Shown here: positions 44,396 to 54,933 of the stretch, piece by piece | Layout: every line of letters starts with the position of its first letter | How positions within the stretch are numbered: position 1 is the stretch's first letter | Assembly: GCF_029227915.1 (NCBI RefSeq) | Contig: NC_079875.1 | Location: 31,007,501-31,067,500 of the forward strand | Length of the DNA stretch: 60,000 bases | Source: Hydractinia symbiolongicarpus | Lineage: Eukaryota; Cnidaria; Hydrozoa; Anthoathecata; Hydractiniidae | Direction of reading: 5' to 3' | Notes under the pieces: model-generated | Databases searched by the model: none | What the model was told of the DNA's origin: nothing | Seen by the model: the letters and a program-made list of their open reading frames with translations, nothing else | Translations under genes and position numbers: made by a program

Positions 44396-44545
44396 TGTGC
44401 CAATCATCTCCTTGGAAAAAGGAAGAATTGTGTTCTTTTATATGAGCATATTCTTTTGAGGAAACAAAAACTCTAGAATTTAAGTGTGAAGACTTAACTG
44501 GTCGAGTTTATCATTGTGCGCGCCCTTTGTAATTTTCATTCTTCT
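44396..44545 (+). repeat. Dispersed repeat family, copy 2 of 3
   Basis: Same blocks as 41628-41770: CTTGGAAAAAGGAAGAATTG, ATGAGCATATTCTTTTGAGG, CTCTAGAATTTAAGT, GAGTTTATCATTGTGCGCGC. Confidence 0.65.
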
Positions 44546-44885
44546 CATAAGTAATTCGGCAAAACTCTTACCAGTTGTAGTGTAAGGAGTTATTCGGTAT
44601 GTGAACAAAAAATCGATTCAGTTTCACGTTAAGCAGACTTTAACACGTGAGACTTAAAGTTTTAAATAGCTTGTTCTACCAATCCATTTGTCTGGTTCCA
44701 TTCATTCGAAGAAATTCTTTGAATTCTTTAGTAATAAATGCCGACGGACCCTTATCTGAAAGACAAATTTCCGGTAATCCATGGCTAGGAAACACTGAAG
44801 AAAATTTACCATTTTAAATATTTTGAATTGCCCCTAACAATGATGTCGATGTTAGTTTTCTGGATTTGCAATAAATTTTTTACAC

Positions 44886-45063
44886 TGAATCTTCAGCCAC
44901 AATTTACTTGCAAAATATTAGCAGGTTACCTGCAGGTAGTACAAAAGGTTTGCTCAATTAACACAAAAATGTTCAATAAATCAAACTCTACAGTTGAGAA
45001 CCCCTTCTGTTTGAAAGGATTAAGTTGATTTAACTATTACTTTTATTCACATGATCAGGACTT
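44886..45063 (+). repeat. Duplicated 177-bp segment, copy 1
   Basis: Matches 47410-47587 in direct orientation with only a few differences (AGCCACAATT/AGCCATAATT, AACACAAAAATG/AACAACAAAATG). It contains the palindromic GGTTACCTGCAGGTAG core. Confidence 0.92.
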
Positions 45064-45169
45064 TGTCTCAAAATTTTGTAACATTGACAAGGTCCCTATA
45101 TTTCGGCTCTCAAGGTTGAAACGAAAGACATCAGCTGGCTTTCCGTTACTACTATCTAAAAAAAGCCTT

Positions 45170-45360
45170 TAGTTCTTTATTGCTAGTTCTATAGCCTCAT
45201 ACATTACATAACTTTATAGTGGTGGTCCTACGCCATTCTCGCTACTCCCTTTCTTCTTCAGAAACGATTTTCTCGTCATTTTCCACATCTCCAACTTCTT
45301 CCTCCTCATCTAAACTGTCGTCTTTAATAGCTTTTCGACTATTTTAAAAGGTTGATGGTC
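45170..45360 (-). repeat. Dispersed coding-like repeat, inverse of 28206-28385
   Basis: See 28206-28385. Here the coding sense is broken by stops and an insertion. Confidence 0.5.
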
Positions 45361-45690
45361 GTAACAAGCAATTGCAATGACTTTCTCATCACTTGATTTA
45401 TCTTCTAAATCTTGTGGTTCGGCGGTGGTTTGTTGTTTTGGTTGCATAGTTGTTTTCATCAGCATTGGACAAAAGTCGTTGCATTTCTTTAACAGTTAAC
45501 AATGCAGTCTTTTTACTTTTGGTCCATCTCGAATAGTGAATACCGACACATTAGCATCGATATTTTTTAGTTGTGGAGCTTCTTGCTGCCTGATTGTGCA
45601 GGTTACGTAGAAGAACTTAACACCACTATTTATGTTGTGAACTCAACCTTTTTGTCATATATTTACTGTTGTATTTGTTATTTCTGACGA

Positions 45691-45900
45691 TTTTATCATT
45701 TGCAAGTTCAAAAGCGTGATTCATCAATTGCTTTCATTACTAAACAATCTTGTTTCCTATGTTACAAAGAAATCTGCACTTCTGCTCACATTCTTGGTGC
45801 TTGTAAAACTGCTTTTTCCCAGGGAAGATATACCTTCAGACACCATTCTGTACTTACCCACTTAGTAGAAACTTTGAAAAAGTTGATTTTTAAACTTCCT
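45691..45900 (+). pseudogene. R2-like LINE, zinc-knuckle region fragment
   Basis: Reads ITKQSCFLCYKEICTSAHIL, GACKTAFSQGRYTFRHHSVL and THLVETLKK. The C-x2-C ... H-x4-C knuckle followed by QGRY.(Y/F)RH..VL is the signature downstream of the RT in R2/NeSL-like elements, the same block as at about 15170-15130 in the relic at 14990-16228. Nothing else of the element remains. Confidence 0.6.
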
Positions 45901-46045
45901 TCTGAACCTTCTAAAAAATGCCACAAAATAACCTTCGAATATGCGTCCACAATTACTAGGAGCATCTTTCCCATGAAATGTCTCTCTCCCACGAATGGAT
46001 CAGCGCACGGTTTGTCTAAAACAAAATGTTTTGCAATGGTATTTT
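45901..46045 (-). pseudogene. Ty3/gypsy integrase fragment
   Basis: Minus strand reads ADPFVGERHFMGKMLLVIVD and AYSKVILWHF. This is the first catalytic Asp region of the rve integrase core (GK.(F/L)LV.VDAYSK). It abuts the R2-like fragment of the opposite strand at about 45900. No LTR, protease or RT was seen nearby. Confidence 0.55.
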
Positions 46046-46138
46046 AAGAATAATTACACTTTCAAAATTCCATGCATGAATATTTTGTTCCGTTTAGAAA
46101 ATGGAAAATTTAACTAACAGTCTGGAATAATAAAATAG

Positions 46139-46395
46139 CTATAGATATACCATGCTCATGAAGACATTCATGCTCATGAAGACATTCTTGATATCCATCT
46201 TGACCTTTTGGAGATCTGTATCGTAAAACCCATCTTGGCTTCTCATGTTTGTAAAAAGATTGTCTCTAGCACATTCTGAGGCTCTTTTACCACCATGACC
46301 ATCAAAGACTTCTAAAAAAGTGGTTCTTTTGGCTTCTTTTTGCAATTATAACTGAAGTCTTGTCTTCTATGTATCTCCGCATACCTTGATTTATT
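46139..46395 (-). pseudogene. Protein phosphatase 2C fragment
   Basis: Minus strand reads RRYIEDKTSVIIAKRSQKNH, then, after a one-base shift in a T-run, EVFDGHGGKRASECARDNL and DTDLQKVKMDIKNVFMS. FDGHGG is the metal-binding signature of PP2C serine/threonine phosphatases. An 18-base unit (about 46151-46186) is duplicated at its end. Only the N-terminal catalytic portion is present, intronless over 250 bases, so it is probably a decayed copy. Confidence 0.62.
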
Positions 46396-47409
46396 TCTCA
46401 CCTTGCTCTTTACCGATAAAATGCATGACTTTCATGCTCAATTATTGGTCCACCTCATCTCAGTAAGGGTGGTTTAGTCTCATCTCTTAGACATTCTCAT
46501 CCTTGACTGATGACTCTATTCCTTAAATCTGCGAAAGACTTTGTTCGCCAAGTCTCTTTGGTTAGTGTATTAAAATTTTTACACCTATTGATTATGCGTG
46601 CAATCGAACCCACCCGCAAACAAATTAAATAAGGATTTTTGATGATCCATATAGTTTAAGACAAAAATTCAGGAATTGATGCTCTGAAGATGGAGTTTAC
46701 TTCTATATTAAGAATTTTTTTAAAATATTAACTCATTTTTGAGTATACAAGCAGTATTTATGAAGATTAGTATTGATGAGGGGTCACGACAAGATTTCTC
46801 ACTAGCAGTATTTATGAAGATTAGTATTGATGAGGAGTCACGACAAGATTTCTCACTAAAAAGAACAAGTGCAATAATTTATGTACTAATATAAGATGAA
46901 TAACAATATGAATTGCACAATTACAAGGTCAGAATAGAAGAAACCAAGTAAAAGTTAGCAACGTGCTAGAATTATTGTCCTAGGACTCAATTAAATTTTC
47001 TGTTTTTTACTGATAACTCGCAAATTATAATGTAACTGCACTCATATTCATGTGATTACTACTACAAAAAATTTCTATGATCAACTCTGCATTCTTTTTT
47101 GACAATAGACTCTCTCATTTCAAGGGATAATTTTAACCTGTTAGATACAAAAAGAATTATTGCTCAGGAACTTTTCACTTCCCCCAGCAGGATAAATGCT
47201 AAACTCTTCATCAATTACAAATTTTATTGGATATTCCTTGACTTGGTGATTATCAAGTTTTGAGGTGCCTGCAATAAGGTCATTTTCAATATCAAAATTG
47301 CTGCGTGATTTTTGTTTTCATATCATTGATCTAATACATGTTTATAGATACCGTAGACTCTTGTAAGTAATACTTCGTAAAAGTTTTTTTGAAAAAAGTC
47401 TAATAGGGT
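46396..47409. other. Unassigned stretch with a 54-bp tandem duplication
   Basis: 46751-46804 and 46805-46858 are two copies of a 54-base unit (GCAGTATTTATGAAGATTAG...), differing by one base (GGGG/GGAG). No gene recognised in the rest. Confidence 0.5.
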
Positions 47410-47587
47410 GAATCTTCAGCCATAATTTACTTGCAAAATATTAGCAGGTTACCTGCAGGTAGTACAAAAGGTTTGCTCAATTAACAACAAAATGTTCAAT
47501 AAATCAAACTCTACAGTTGAGAACCCCTTCTGTTTGAAAGGATTAAGTTGATTTAACTATTACTTTTAATCACATCATCAGGACTTA
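47410..47587 (+). repeat. Duplicated 177-bp segment, copy 2
   Basis: Direct repeat of 44886-45063. This copy lies about 100 bases upstream of the hAT-like exon. Confidence 0.92.
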
Positions 47588-47688
47588 CAGATTTAACAGA
47601 CATGAAAACCTTTGGTTTCATAGTAACTGCCACAGTTCAACAGACTCAACAACAACAACAATTTGGTAATATTTGATTTAATTCACAG

Positions 47689-48830
47689 ATTTTGGGCCAC
47701 AAGATGGATTGAGGACGAGGAAGTAGCAACAAGAGCAATTGAATTGTGGGACAATGTTGTCAAAGTTATGTCTTATTGGGAGAGTCTTAGCAAAAGCAAA
47801 CGGCCAAAGTGCAAATCCTATGATGTTCTATTGGCTGCTTATAAGGACAAACTTATGGTCCCAATGTTTACCTTTTTCAAGAATGTTGCAACGACCCTGA
47901 AATGTTACTTGGTTGCTTTCCAATTAGATAATTCAATGGTTCCTTTCTTGAGTGATGTACTTGAGGGAATGACTAGAAAAATCATGAACCTTTTTATTCG
48001 TAAGGAGGTTATGACTGAAGCGAATACTCCTCGTAAACTTATTAACATTGATGTTGAAGACGTCCAGAATCGATTGCCAGTTGACATGGTGAACACAGGC
48101 ACAGCTGTAAAAGCTATCTTGCGGTCAAAAGACATAACAGATAAGGCAATACATCATTTTCGAAAAGATTGTGTAGCTTTTCTAACTAATCTGATATCGA
48201 AGCTACAAGAGAGAAGTCCCTTGAAGTATTTTATCGTTCGATGCTCCTCCTCATTATCACCAGTCAATATGGTACATCATGTGTTGCCTTCTGTGGCAGA
48301 TTCGGCAAAAGAAGAGCTTGAGAAATTCTTGTCATCGCTCTACGCAATCAAGAGTGGATGAATTCCTAAGGCCGTCTTTCAAAGATCAAAAAGCGTTATG
48401 GGCCATCTGTAAAGTGATCTTTACATTATCACACAGCCAATCTGCTGTTGAACGGGGATTTAGTATCAATAAAGAACTGTTGATTGAGAATCTTCAAGAG
48501 AAATCTATTGTTAGCGAAAGAGTTGTATATGACCACCTACAATCATCCAATGTGGATATGCATGAGTATCAATTGAGTAATGGTCTGTTGAAAAGTTGTA
48601 AAGCTGCCAGACAAAGAGGCGGAACACATCATCTGGAAGACCAAAAAAGAAAAGAAATCAACAATGTTAAAAACCATAAGAAAAGATTAATCTCATCCAT
48701 CAATGCACCGAACATGGATATTGAAAAACTCTGCTACAAGGCTGAAGAATCTGAGAACATGAACTTTTTAGTTAAAGCAAATGCTTTTAGAAGGAAGGTC
48801 ACCGAAAAGAAAGCTAACATAGCTAACTAG
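47689..48830 (+). pseudogene. hAT-like transposase, C-terminal exon with one frameshift
   Basis: A splice acceptor TTTAATTCACAG precedes RFWATRWIEDEEVATRAIEL. The frame runs to 48361 with KLQERSPLKYFIVRCSSSL, then SAKEELEKFLS. A shift near 48345 leads to SRVDEFLRPSFKDQKALW, LSHSQSAVERGFSINKELL (the hAT C-terminal dimerisation motif) and a basic tail to 48830. The BED finger and first catalytic part must have been upstream and are not seen. Only one lesion is visible, so this piece decayed recently or is part of a spliced gene with an assembly error. Confidence 0.68.
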
Positions 48831-49179
48831 ATAAAGCTGTGGAGAAGCTAACTAAGGATCTTCAAAAAGAAAAGTAACGTCAATGTTCACAGACTCTATA
48901 TAGGATATTAGTTGATATTTGTTGTTTTTCTAGTCTATTTTTTTCTAAAGTTCTGATTTTATATGAATATTCTGTATGAATATATATGTTCTTTATATTT
49001 TGACACGATTTTGTTGTTTTTCATCATGTAGAAAAAAGTCATGGAAAAGTCATGGAATTTCTTTTATCAAATTCTGTGGCCACCCTGCTAGCCACTTAAC
49101 CGTTTCGTTCGCCCCCGCTTCAAGATGGTAGACAATTTTGCCGGAAAATTACGTAATTGTCACGTGACTTTTTTGCCTC
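48831..49179. other. Unassigned spacer after the hAT-like exon
   Basis: AT-rich, possible 3' untranslated sequence of the hAT relic to about 49010. Confidence 0.3.
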
Positions 49180-49700
49180 GAGAATGGGAAAACCAGATTG
49201 CAATGTCATCCGCAAATTGTGTCTGGATCACTTGGCTTGTTGGGATAGGGAGGTAATTAACAAATAATCTATATAAGATAGGGCTCAAACGGCTTCCGTG
49301 GGGAACTCCAAAGTTGGGATGGAATGCCATTCCTGCTACCCCATTAACTACTATCCTGATTCATCTATTTGTTAGGAAACGTTTTATCCAAAACAGAGTT
49401 TTTTTTATTGATATTCATTTTTTAAAGGTTCCAGATGAGTCCGCTATGCCACACTCTGTCAAAGGCTTTCTCTACATCCAAAAAGATGTCCGTGGTGGTT
49501 CTGTTTCTATTAAAGCTTTCTGTTACAAATTGACTAAGTCTGAATATCTGATAATGTCATTTATCATGTTTACTATTTCCTTGCAGGAAATGTTTTCTTC
49601 CCTGTTTGGGTAGTCAGAAGGGTCAGCTTTATCGTTCTTTAGCTCATCTTCGATAACTTTTTTTACGTCCGCTGATGCTGGAATACGTCTTAAAATTAAC
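49180..49700 (-). pseudogene. Jockey-like LINE reverse transcriptase fragment
   Basis: Minus strand, through several shifts and stops: TEPPRTSFLDVEKAFDRVWH (motif A, about 49505-49445), IRIVVNGVAGM, GVPHGSRLSPILYRLFVN (motif B, about 49310-49257), and TQFADDIAIW (motif C, about 49215-49185). Order and motifs fit jockey/TART-type LINEs. The plus-strand frame at 49314-49613 is its shadow. Confidence 0.68.
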
Positions 49701-49947
49701 TGTCATTGATAGAATTAAGGAACGCCAATAATCCCTCACCGTATTAGGACTACCCTTTGTATATTTTGTTATTACTAACTCGACTGTCTACCTGTGATTC
49801 TTCGTTACCCCCTTTCACTAGGCATTGGATCTTAGACCACAAAAGTACACCAACAAAAGGTACTTATGCTTACGGAAAGCTTCTTTGTGCCTTTTTATAT
49901 AAATAGCTTTTGCTTTTTCTTATCTACGAATTCGTAATGAATTCCTT

Positions 49948-50035
49948 ATTCTTTAGAGAAGCAAAACCTCTAGAATTTAAATTTTAAGACTTAACTGGTG
50001 GAGTTTATCATTGTGCGTGCACTTTGTAATTTTCA
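49948..50035 (+). repeat. Dispersed repeat family, copy 3 of 3
   Basis: TTCTTTAGAGAAGCAAAACC, TCTAGAATTTAAATTTTAAG, GAGTTTATCATTGTGCGTGC. Shorter than the other two; lacks the GGAAAAAGGAAG part. Confidence 0.6.
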
Positions 50036-51200
50036 TCCTTCACTTTAATAAGTATAGGAATAACCCCTATTCAGCTGGCAGCAGATGCACCCGAAAAAAT
50101 ATAATGATAATGATTAAACCTAGTTTTCCGTAAGTACAATGATAATCATTAAAGTTAAGTCGCGAAATACACTAAACGTTCTGTCGTTCTGCGAAGTACA
50201 CAAGGTAATGTAGAAAATGTTAGAAACCATGGCGAATATCAGCAAACAGGACGACTTTTGTGAAGAAAACCATGCGAAAATGGATAAAAACACTTTTGTA
50301 TAACGTATATACGTTTTATTTTGTTATATAAGTTGTGTCAGGTATTCTTGTACGTGTTTGTAGTTTAAACCCTGATGTATTTCCCTGATGTATTTCTTTA
50401 AGGAACTAAGGCGGACGTCGAATTTACACCATCAGAAGACCTGGCCAGTGCTCGACATGTAACTGGGGCCTAACAATACCAGTGTTCATCTATTTGTTTA
50501 AAATTTGTTTCTGCTAAATAAATTTTCTAATTTTCCCCGCCGCTTTAGTTCTTTAATTCTGCCTTATTGGCATCCGTGTAATCAATATATGAATGGATTA
50601 TTGAACGGGAACTTGTCTCCTATGTTTGCAACCGAAAAATTTACTCGACGTGTAATCAAGAAGAAGAGATTTTATTAAAGTGATGTACATGTTTTTACAA
50701 TATACGATAAAAGAATCATGAATCTGTGAAAATCAGTGTGTTATTCCCTCTCGCTTTCCCCATCGTACATTAAACAATCAAATTGGTTTAGTTTCAGTTT
50801 GTTCGAGCGAACATGTTGTTGTAGTTTGCTCTGGTTATCTACGAATATATAAGTGTTGATATTGGCAATTTGTGTTTCGTTCTTTTAAAAAACTAACTGA
50901 TTAATGAGATCATCAGTTGATTTCTGCCGTCATTGGAGTTTTTGGCCCCGTCCTAGCACGGACTAATCAATAACTCCTCGTGATAGTGGGCGGCCATACC
51001 TTGGTTTAGGTATTCTCATCAGTTAGTAAAAACAATTTTATTTTTTCAACTTACCGTTCTTATTGTCGTGCAACTGAAACAAATTCAAAGGATCGTTTTG
51101 ATTCATAATGCATATGTATATCTTGCGTATGTATGTCTTGCTACGACAGCTACTGAAGTGAAAAGAGGTCGATTATAAGACATGTGCTGCCATATATAGT
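50036..51200. other. Unassigned stretch
   Basis: No recognised gene or repeat. A less AT-rich block at 50925-51000 is unassigned. Confidence 0.3.
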
Positions 51201-51700
51201 TGAAGGGCCGTTTAAACGGGCCGTTGTCGACTGTTGTTCGTGTTTTTCAAAAAAGCGCAATGTGAGTATTAGTTGTTGCCATAGCGATATGGGTTATAAT
51301 CAATTTAAGAGACCGGTTGCAACTTTGTACTCAGGTCTCTTTTATAAGTAAAACACAATTTAGGATTTCAGTACGTTTTGTGCGTTACGTTTTGTTGAAG
51401 ATTTGTGTCAACAGGCCGTTCTACAGTATATTTTTGCTTGATATTTTGAGGCACAATGTAGGTGCAAATTGTTGCTATGGTAACAAGAATTTTAGTTGGT
51501 TTGAAAAACAGTTTAGATGTCAAGTGTCGTTTAGAAGTTGATTTTGGGCGGGCACATAATTACGTGTCTCTATGTTGTTGGATGGCCGTGGTAACAGACC
51601 GTTATTGAATGTCGTTCGATTCGACGAATTGTAAATATTTTTTTCATATCATGAGTACAATAAGTTGCTATGGTGATATGAATTTCTCCTCTTTTTGAGA
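51200..51700 (+). repeat. Three diverged ~195-bp units each with an X-box-like motif
   Basis: GTTGCCATAGCGAT (51275-51288), GTTGCTATGGTAAC (51471-51484) and GTTGCTATGGTGAT (51664-51677) are spaced 196 and 193 bases apart, with weak similarity around them (GGCCGT... GTTCG...). The middle one is a perfect imperfect-palindrome RFX X-box (GTTGCYATGGYAAC). Confidence 0.5.
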
Positions 51701-51737
51701 CGTTGTTGTATTTTGTGTTTCAGAATTAACGGTACCT

Positions 51738-53996
51738 TTGTTCGTTAAACTTCTTCATAAAATGACGGAACAAGTTAGTTCCCAGTACCTTTTCATTAAA
51801 GGTAAAGTGACAAACAGTGACGTGCTTATTACTGACGAAATAAGTGATCATGACACGCCATATATTCTACTTAGCATTAAAAAAGAACGTTTCGAACCGC
51901 GATATAAATTCGTTCATGACGAAAAAAATCTGGATATGAATTCCTATATCGACGATTTTCCAAAATTACCATTTAGTTTGATATTTACATTCGATGATCC
52001 AGATGAACAAATAGATACACTGAATCATCTCATATTATCCTGTATTGAACGTCATGCCCCACTGAAGCGAGTAAAGCTAACACGCCCGATCGCTCCGTGG
52101 ATGAAAGACCCTGCCATCCAAGACAGTCGAAACCAACTGGAATTTTATCGTAAAAAAGCCCAACAAGATCCAAATTACAAAAATGACTATAAAGAAAAAC
52201 GCACTAATTATCGAAAGACATTGAAGGAAATAAAAAACTCGTTCTTCAAGAAATCGTTATCGTCAAAGGATCAAAAATCTGTCTGGAATACTATTCATCG
52301 TATTCTGAGCAATCAAAAAACACGAATCAAACACGATCCTTCAGAAATGAATGAATATTTTAGCAATCTAGCAGCAAACCTAACTGGGAAATCAAACGTC
52401 GAGTCTACATTACCAGATGATATCAAAACTACTGAAAACGAACAATCGTTCAAAATTCAACATACTACTTACAATGAAATAAATAAAATACTAAAAAACC
52501 TCAAGAATGACTGCTCCAGTGGTCATGGCAATATTCCAATACGATTTATCAAGCCAGTATCAGAATTCATAACATCCCCTCTGGTCCATATTATTAACAA
52601 TTGCATCAACAAAGAAATATTTCCCCAGCAATGGAAGATTGCTCGTGTTTGCCCAATACCAAAGATCGACACACCAATTAGCACAAAGGACTATCGTCCA
52701 ATCTCAGTACTGCCAGTATTGTCAAAAATCTACGAGAGAGTAATCTTATCTCAGTTATGTGAATTCATCGAAAGTAATCAACTTTACAATGAAACACAAT
52801 CCGGTTTTCGCAAAGGTCATACGACTACCACATTGATGCTTAAGCTTCGTGACGACATAAAAAAAGCAATGGCGAAAAGTGAAGTGACACTCTCTATCCT
52901 CATCGATTACTCCAAAGCTTTCGACACGATTGATCACAAAAATCTGCTGCTGAAACTACGTGATATGAATTTTTCATTTCGTGCTTTAAAGATATTATCA
53001 AGTTATCTGAAAGATAGGAAACAATACGTTCAAATTGAAGACAAAATTTCATCTTTAAAATCAATGTTTTACGGTGTACCACAGGGTAGCATACTTGGCC
53101 CTGTCCTGTTTAACCTCTACGTCATCGAGTTATCAAATCAAATCAACTCCGCCAGTATCCAATATGCTGATGATACAACATTATATAAACACTGCAAAGT
53201 CAGAGATCTATTTCAATCAATCAAAGATATGGAAAAGGATGTAGATAACCTTCTAGCTTGGTCAAAAGAAAACAATCTCTTGTTCAACAGTGACAAGCTT
53301 AAGTTAATCATATTCCATTCTAAGCGACTGAGAGCATTTGATTCTGACCGAAGCTATCTTTGTCGTTGTGCTGGTATGTCAATCGAGCAGGAAAAAAATG
53401 TTAAGTTACTTGGCATTCAATTCGATCAAAATCTATCATGGACCTGCCATATAAACAATGTTATAAAATCCTCGCACTCAACACTACGTGCTCTACGAAA
53501 GTTTAGTCGTTTCACACCTTTCCATGTACGCAAAACCTTGGCGGAAACGTTGATCTTATCAAGGATAAGTTACGGTAATGTTGTCTTCTCGCAAATACCT
53601 GATTATCTGATATGTCGGCTACAAAAGATCCAAAACATGGCTGCTGGTTACGTTCTCCGCCGTTATGCTAATCTGCAAGAAGTCACGAATCTAAAATGGC
53701 TTCCCGTAAAAGAACATATTGAATTCAGTATAAGTAAACTTGTACACAAATCGAGAATTGATAACAACCATCCAAGCTATCTAAACGTAGAGTTTGTTAT
53801 ACCAACACGAAATTTGAGATCTTCTACGAAGGAGCCTCTTGTTAAAAATGTTGCAAATTGCACTTTTCAAAACCAAGCACGGTGTTACGATGAAATCCCG
53901 GATAGTATAAAAATTATTGAAACTCTAGAAAAATTTACTAAAGAAGCAAAACAATTTTATCTAAATAAGGCAGTCGCTAGAGTCTTGTCTGTTTGA
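51738..53996 (+). CDS. LINE polymerase (endonuclease end plus complete RT), 5'-truncated
   Basis: 752 codons open; homology starts at about codon 20 (GKVTNSDVLITDEISDHD), the last endonuclease motif, so the annotated Met is not native. RT: KDYRPISVLPVLSKIYERV (318-335), QSGFRKGHTTTT (354-365), motif A ILIDYSKAFDTID with D390, motif B YGVPQGSILGPVLFNLYV (445-462), motif C QYADDTTLY (475-483), then LLGIQFDQNLSWTCHI and the C-terminal KIQNMAAGYVLRRY. The frame has no lesion. It is a sister of the element at 56496-59729, roughly 60 percent alike by eye. The missing N-terminus makes it non-autonomous. Confidence 0.85.
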   Translation: MFVKLLHKMTEQVSSQYLFIKGKVTNSDVLITDEISDHDTPYILLSIKKERFEPRYKFVHDEKNLDMNSYIDDFPKLPFSLIFTFDDPDEQIDTLNHLILSCIERHAPLKRVKLTRPIAPWMKDPAIQDSRNQLEFYRKKAQQDPNYKNDYKEKRTNYRKTLKEIKNSFFKKSLSSKDQKSVWNTIHRILSNQKTRIKHDPSEMNEYFSNLAANLTGKSNVESTLPDDIKTTENEQSFKIQHTTYNEINKILKNLKNDCSSGHGNIPIRFIKPVSEFITSPLVHIINNCINKEIFPQQWKIARVCPIPKIDTPISTKDYRPISVLPVLSKIYERVILSQLCEFIESNQLYNETQSGFRKGHTTTTLMLKLRDDIKKAMAKSEVTLSILIDYSKAFDTIDHKNLLLKLRDMNFSFRALKILSSYLKDRKQYVQIEDKISSLKSMFYGVPQGSILGPVLFNLYVIELSNQINSASIQYADDTTLYKHCKVRDLFQSIKDMEKDVDNLLAWSKENNLLFNSDKLKLIIFHSKRLRAFDSDRSYLCRCAGMSIEQEKNVKLLGIQFDQNLSWTCHINNVIKSSHSTLRALRKFSRFTPFHVRKTLAETLILSRISYGNVVFSQIPDYLICRLQKIQNMAAGYVLRRYANLQEVTNLKWLPVKEHIEFSISKLVHKSRIDNNHPSYLNVEFVIPTRNLRSSTKEPLVKNVANCTFQNQARCYDEIPDSIKIIETLEKFTKEAKQFYLNKAVARVLSV

Positions 53997-54733
53997 ATTC
54001 TGTTCGCCGAAGTTTGGGTGCCAATATTCTATCGACCTGTTCACAATCTACCCTTACTCATTTCAGCTTGTGTTTACTTTTGCCTTTTCTCCATTTGCGA
54101 CTAGCCAAGTATATATATGAAATATTTTTTTTTTTTTTTTTTTTTTTCATAATTCAATTAGTTTATTTTATATTTTCTTACTTCCAAGGCCATTTATCGT
54201 TTTCTCTGTGTTTTTTTTATAGTTACTCCTATCTAGGTTGATTCCAATATCGTCTCTATTTATCTTGTCGATTCGAGTGTTTCAATTTCTTTCGAGCCTT
54301 TCAAGTTTATTTTTAATTTTGCTTTTCATCGCGGTTTTTATAATGTATATATATAAAAAGATAATTTTTTTTTTTTTTTTTTTTTTTTTTTTGAACAATT
54401 ATTTATTCTTTATTTATAGTTTATTTATATTTTCCTTACTTTCAAGGCCATTTATCGTTTTCTCTGCTTTTTGTCTAGTTACAATTTAGGTTGATTCCAT
54501 ATATCGTTTCTTAATTTCTCGTCGATTCGAGCGTTTCAATTTCTTTCAAGCCTTTTCTGTTTTTCTCATCGCGGTTTTCTTTTTTATTTAATGTATATAA
54601 AAAAATTTATTTTTTGAACACTTATTTATTCTTAATCTATAATTTTTTTCATTTTTATATTTCATTTTAGGGAGAAGAACAATTTTGTACAAAATTGAAC
54701 CCAAATAAATGTTAATAATAATAATAATAATAA
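51795..54733 (+). mobile_element. 5'-truncated CR1/L2-like LINE with repeated 3' UTR and (TAA)n tail
   Basis: Starts abruptly within the endonuclease region, the usual result of incomplete reverse transcription. After the stop at 53996 lies a 715-base 3' UTR and a tail of TAA repeats at 54713-54733. A GTACAAAATT palindromic block precedes the tail. Target-site duplications were not identified. Confidence 0.78.
54125..54640 (+). repeat. Repeat units in the LINE 3' UTR
   Basis: A unit with long T-run, TTTATTTTATATTTTC, CAAGGCCATTTATCG, TCGATTCGAG.GTTTCAATTTC and CTCATCGCGGTTTT occurs twice (CAAGGCC at 54185 and 54443). A third partial start (GAACACTTATTTATTC) lies at about 54615. T-runs of 20-30 bases begin the units. 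Open frames across them are not genes. Confidence 0.75.
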
Positions 54734-54933
54734 GGTATTGTGATGTTGTGTTTTATAACGGTGTATATCAAGTTTCCCTGTTATAATAGAGTGGGTAATG
54801 GGGGAAGAAAGTTGCTCTTATATAAAGAAAGTTACGCTTATAAAAAACACAGTTTATATCAATGATGGTATTTCCTTCGTACTTCTAAAAAAGTTCATAT
54901 TCTAATTACAAGCATGATTCAGCCGCCAGAGAT

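Noticed and set aside
45786-45992. Plus-strand R2-like frame extending through 46047
   Set aside because: After about 45900 the plus frame is only the complement of the gypsy integrase block, so the R2-like call was cut there.
54238-54489. Phe/Leu/Ser-rich open frames after the LINE stop
   Set aside because: They cross T-runs and 3' UTR repeats; no protein-like content.
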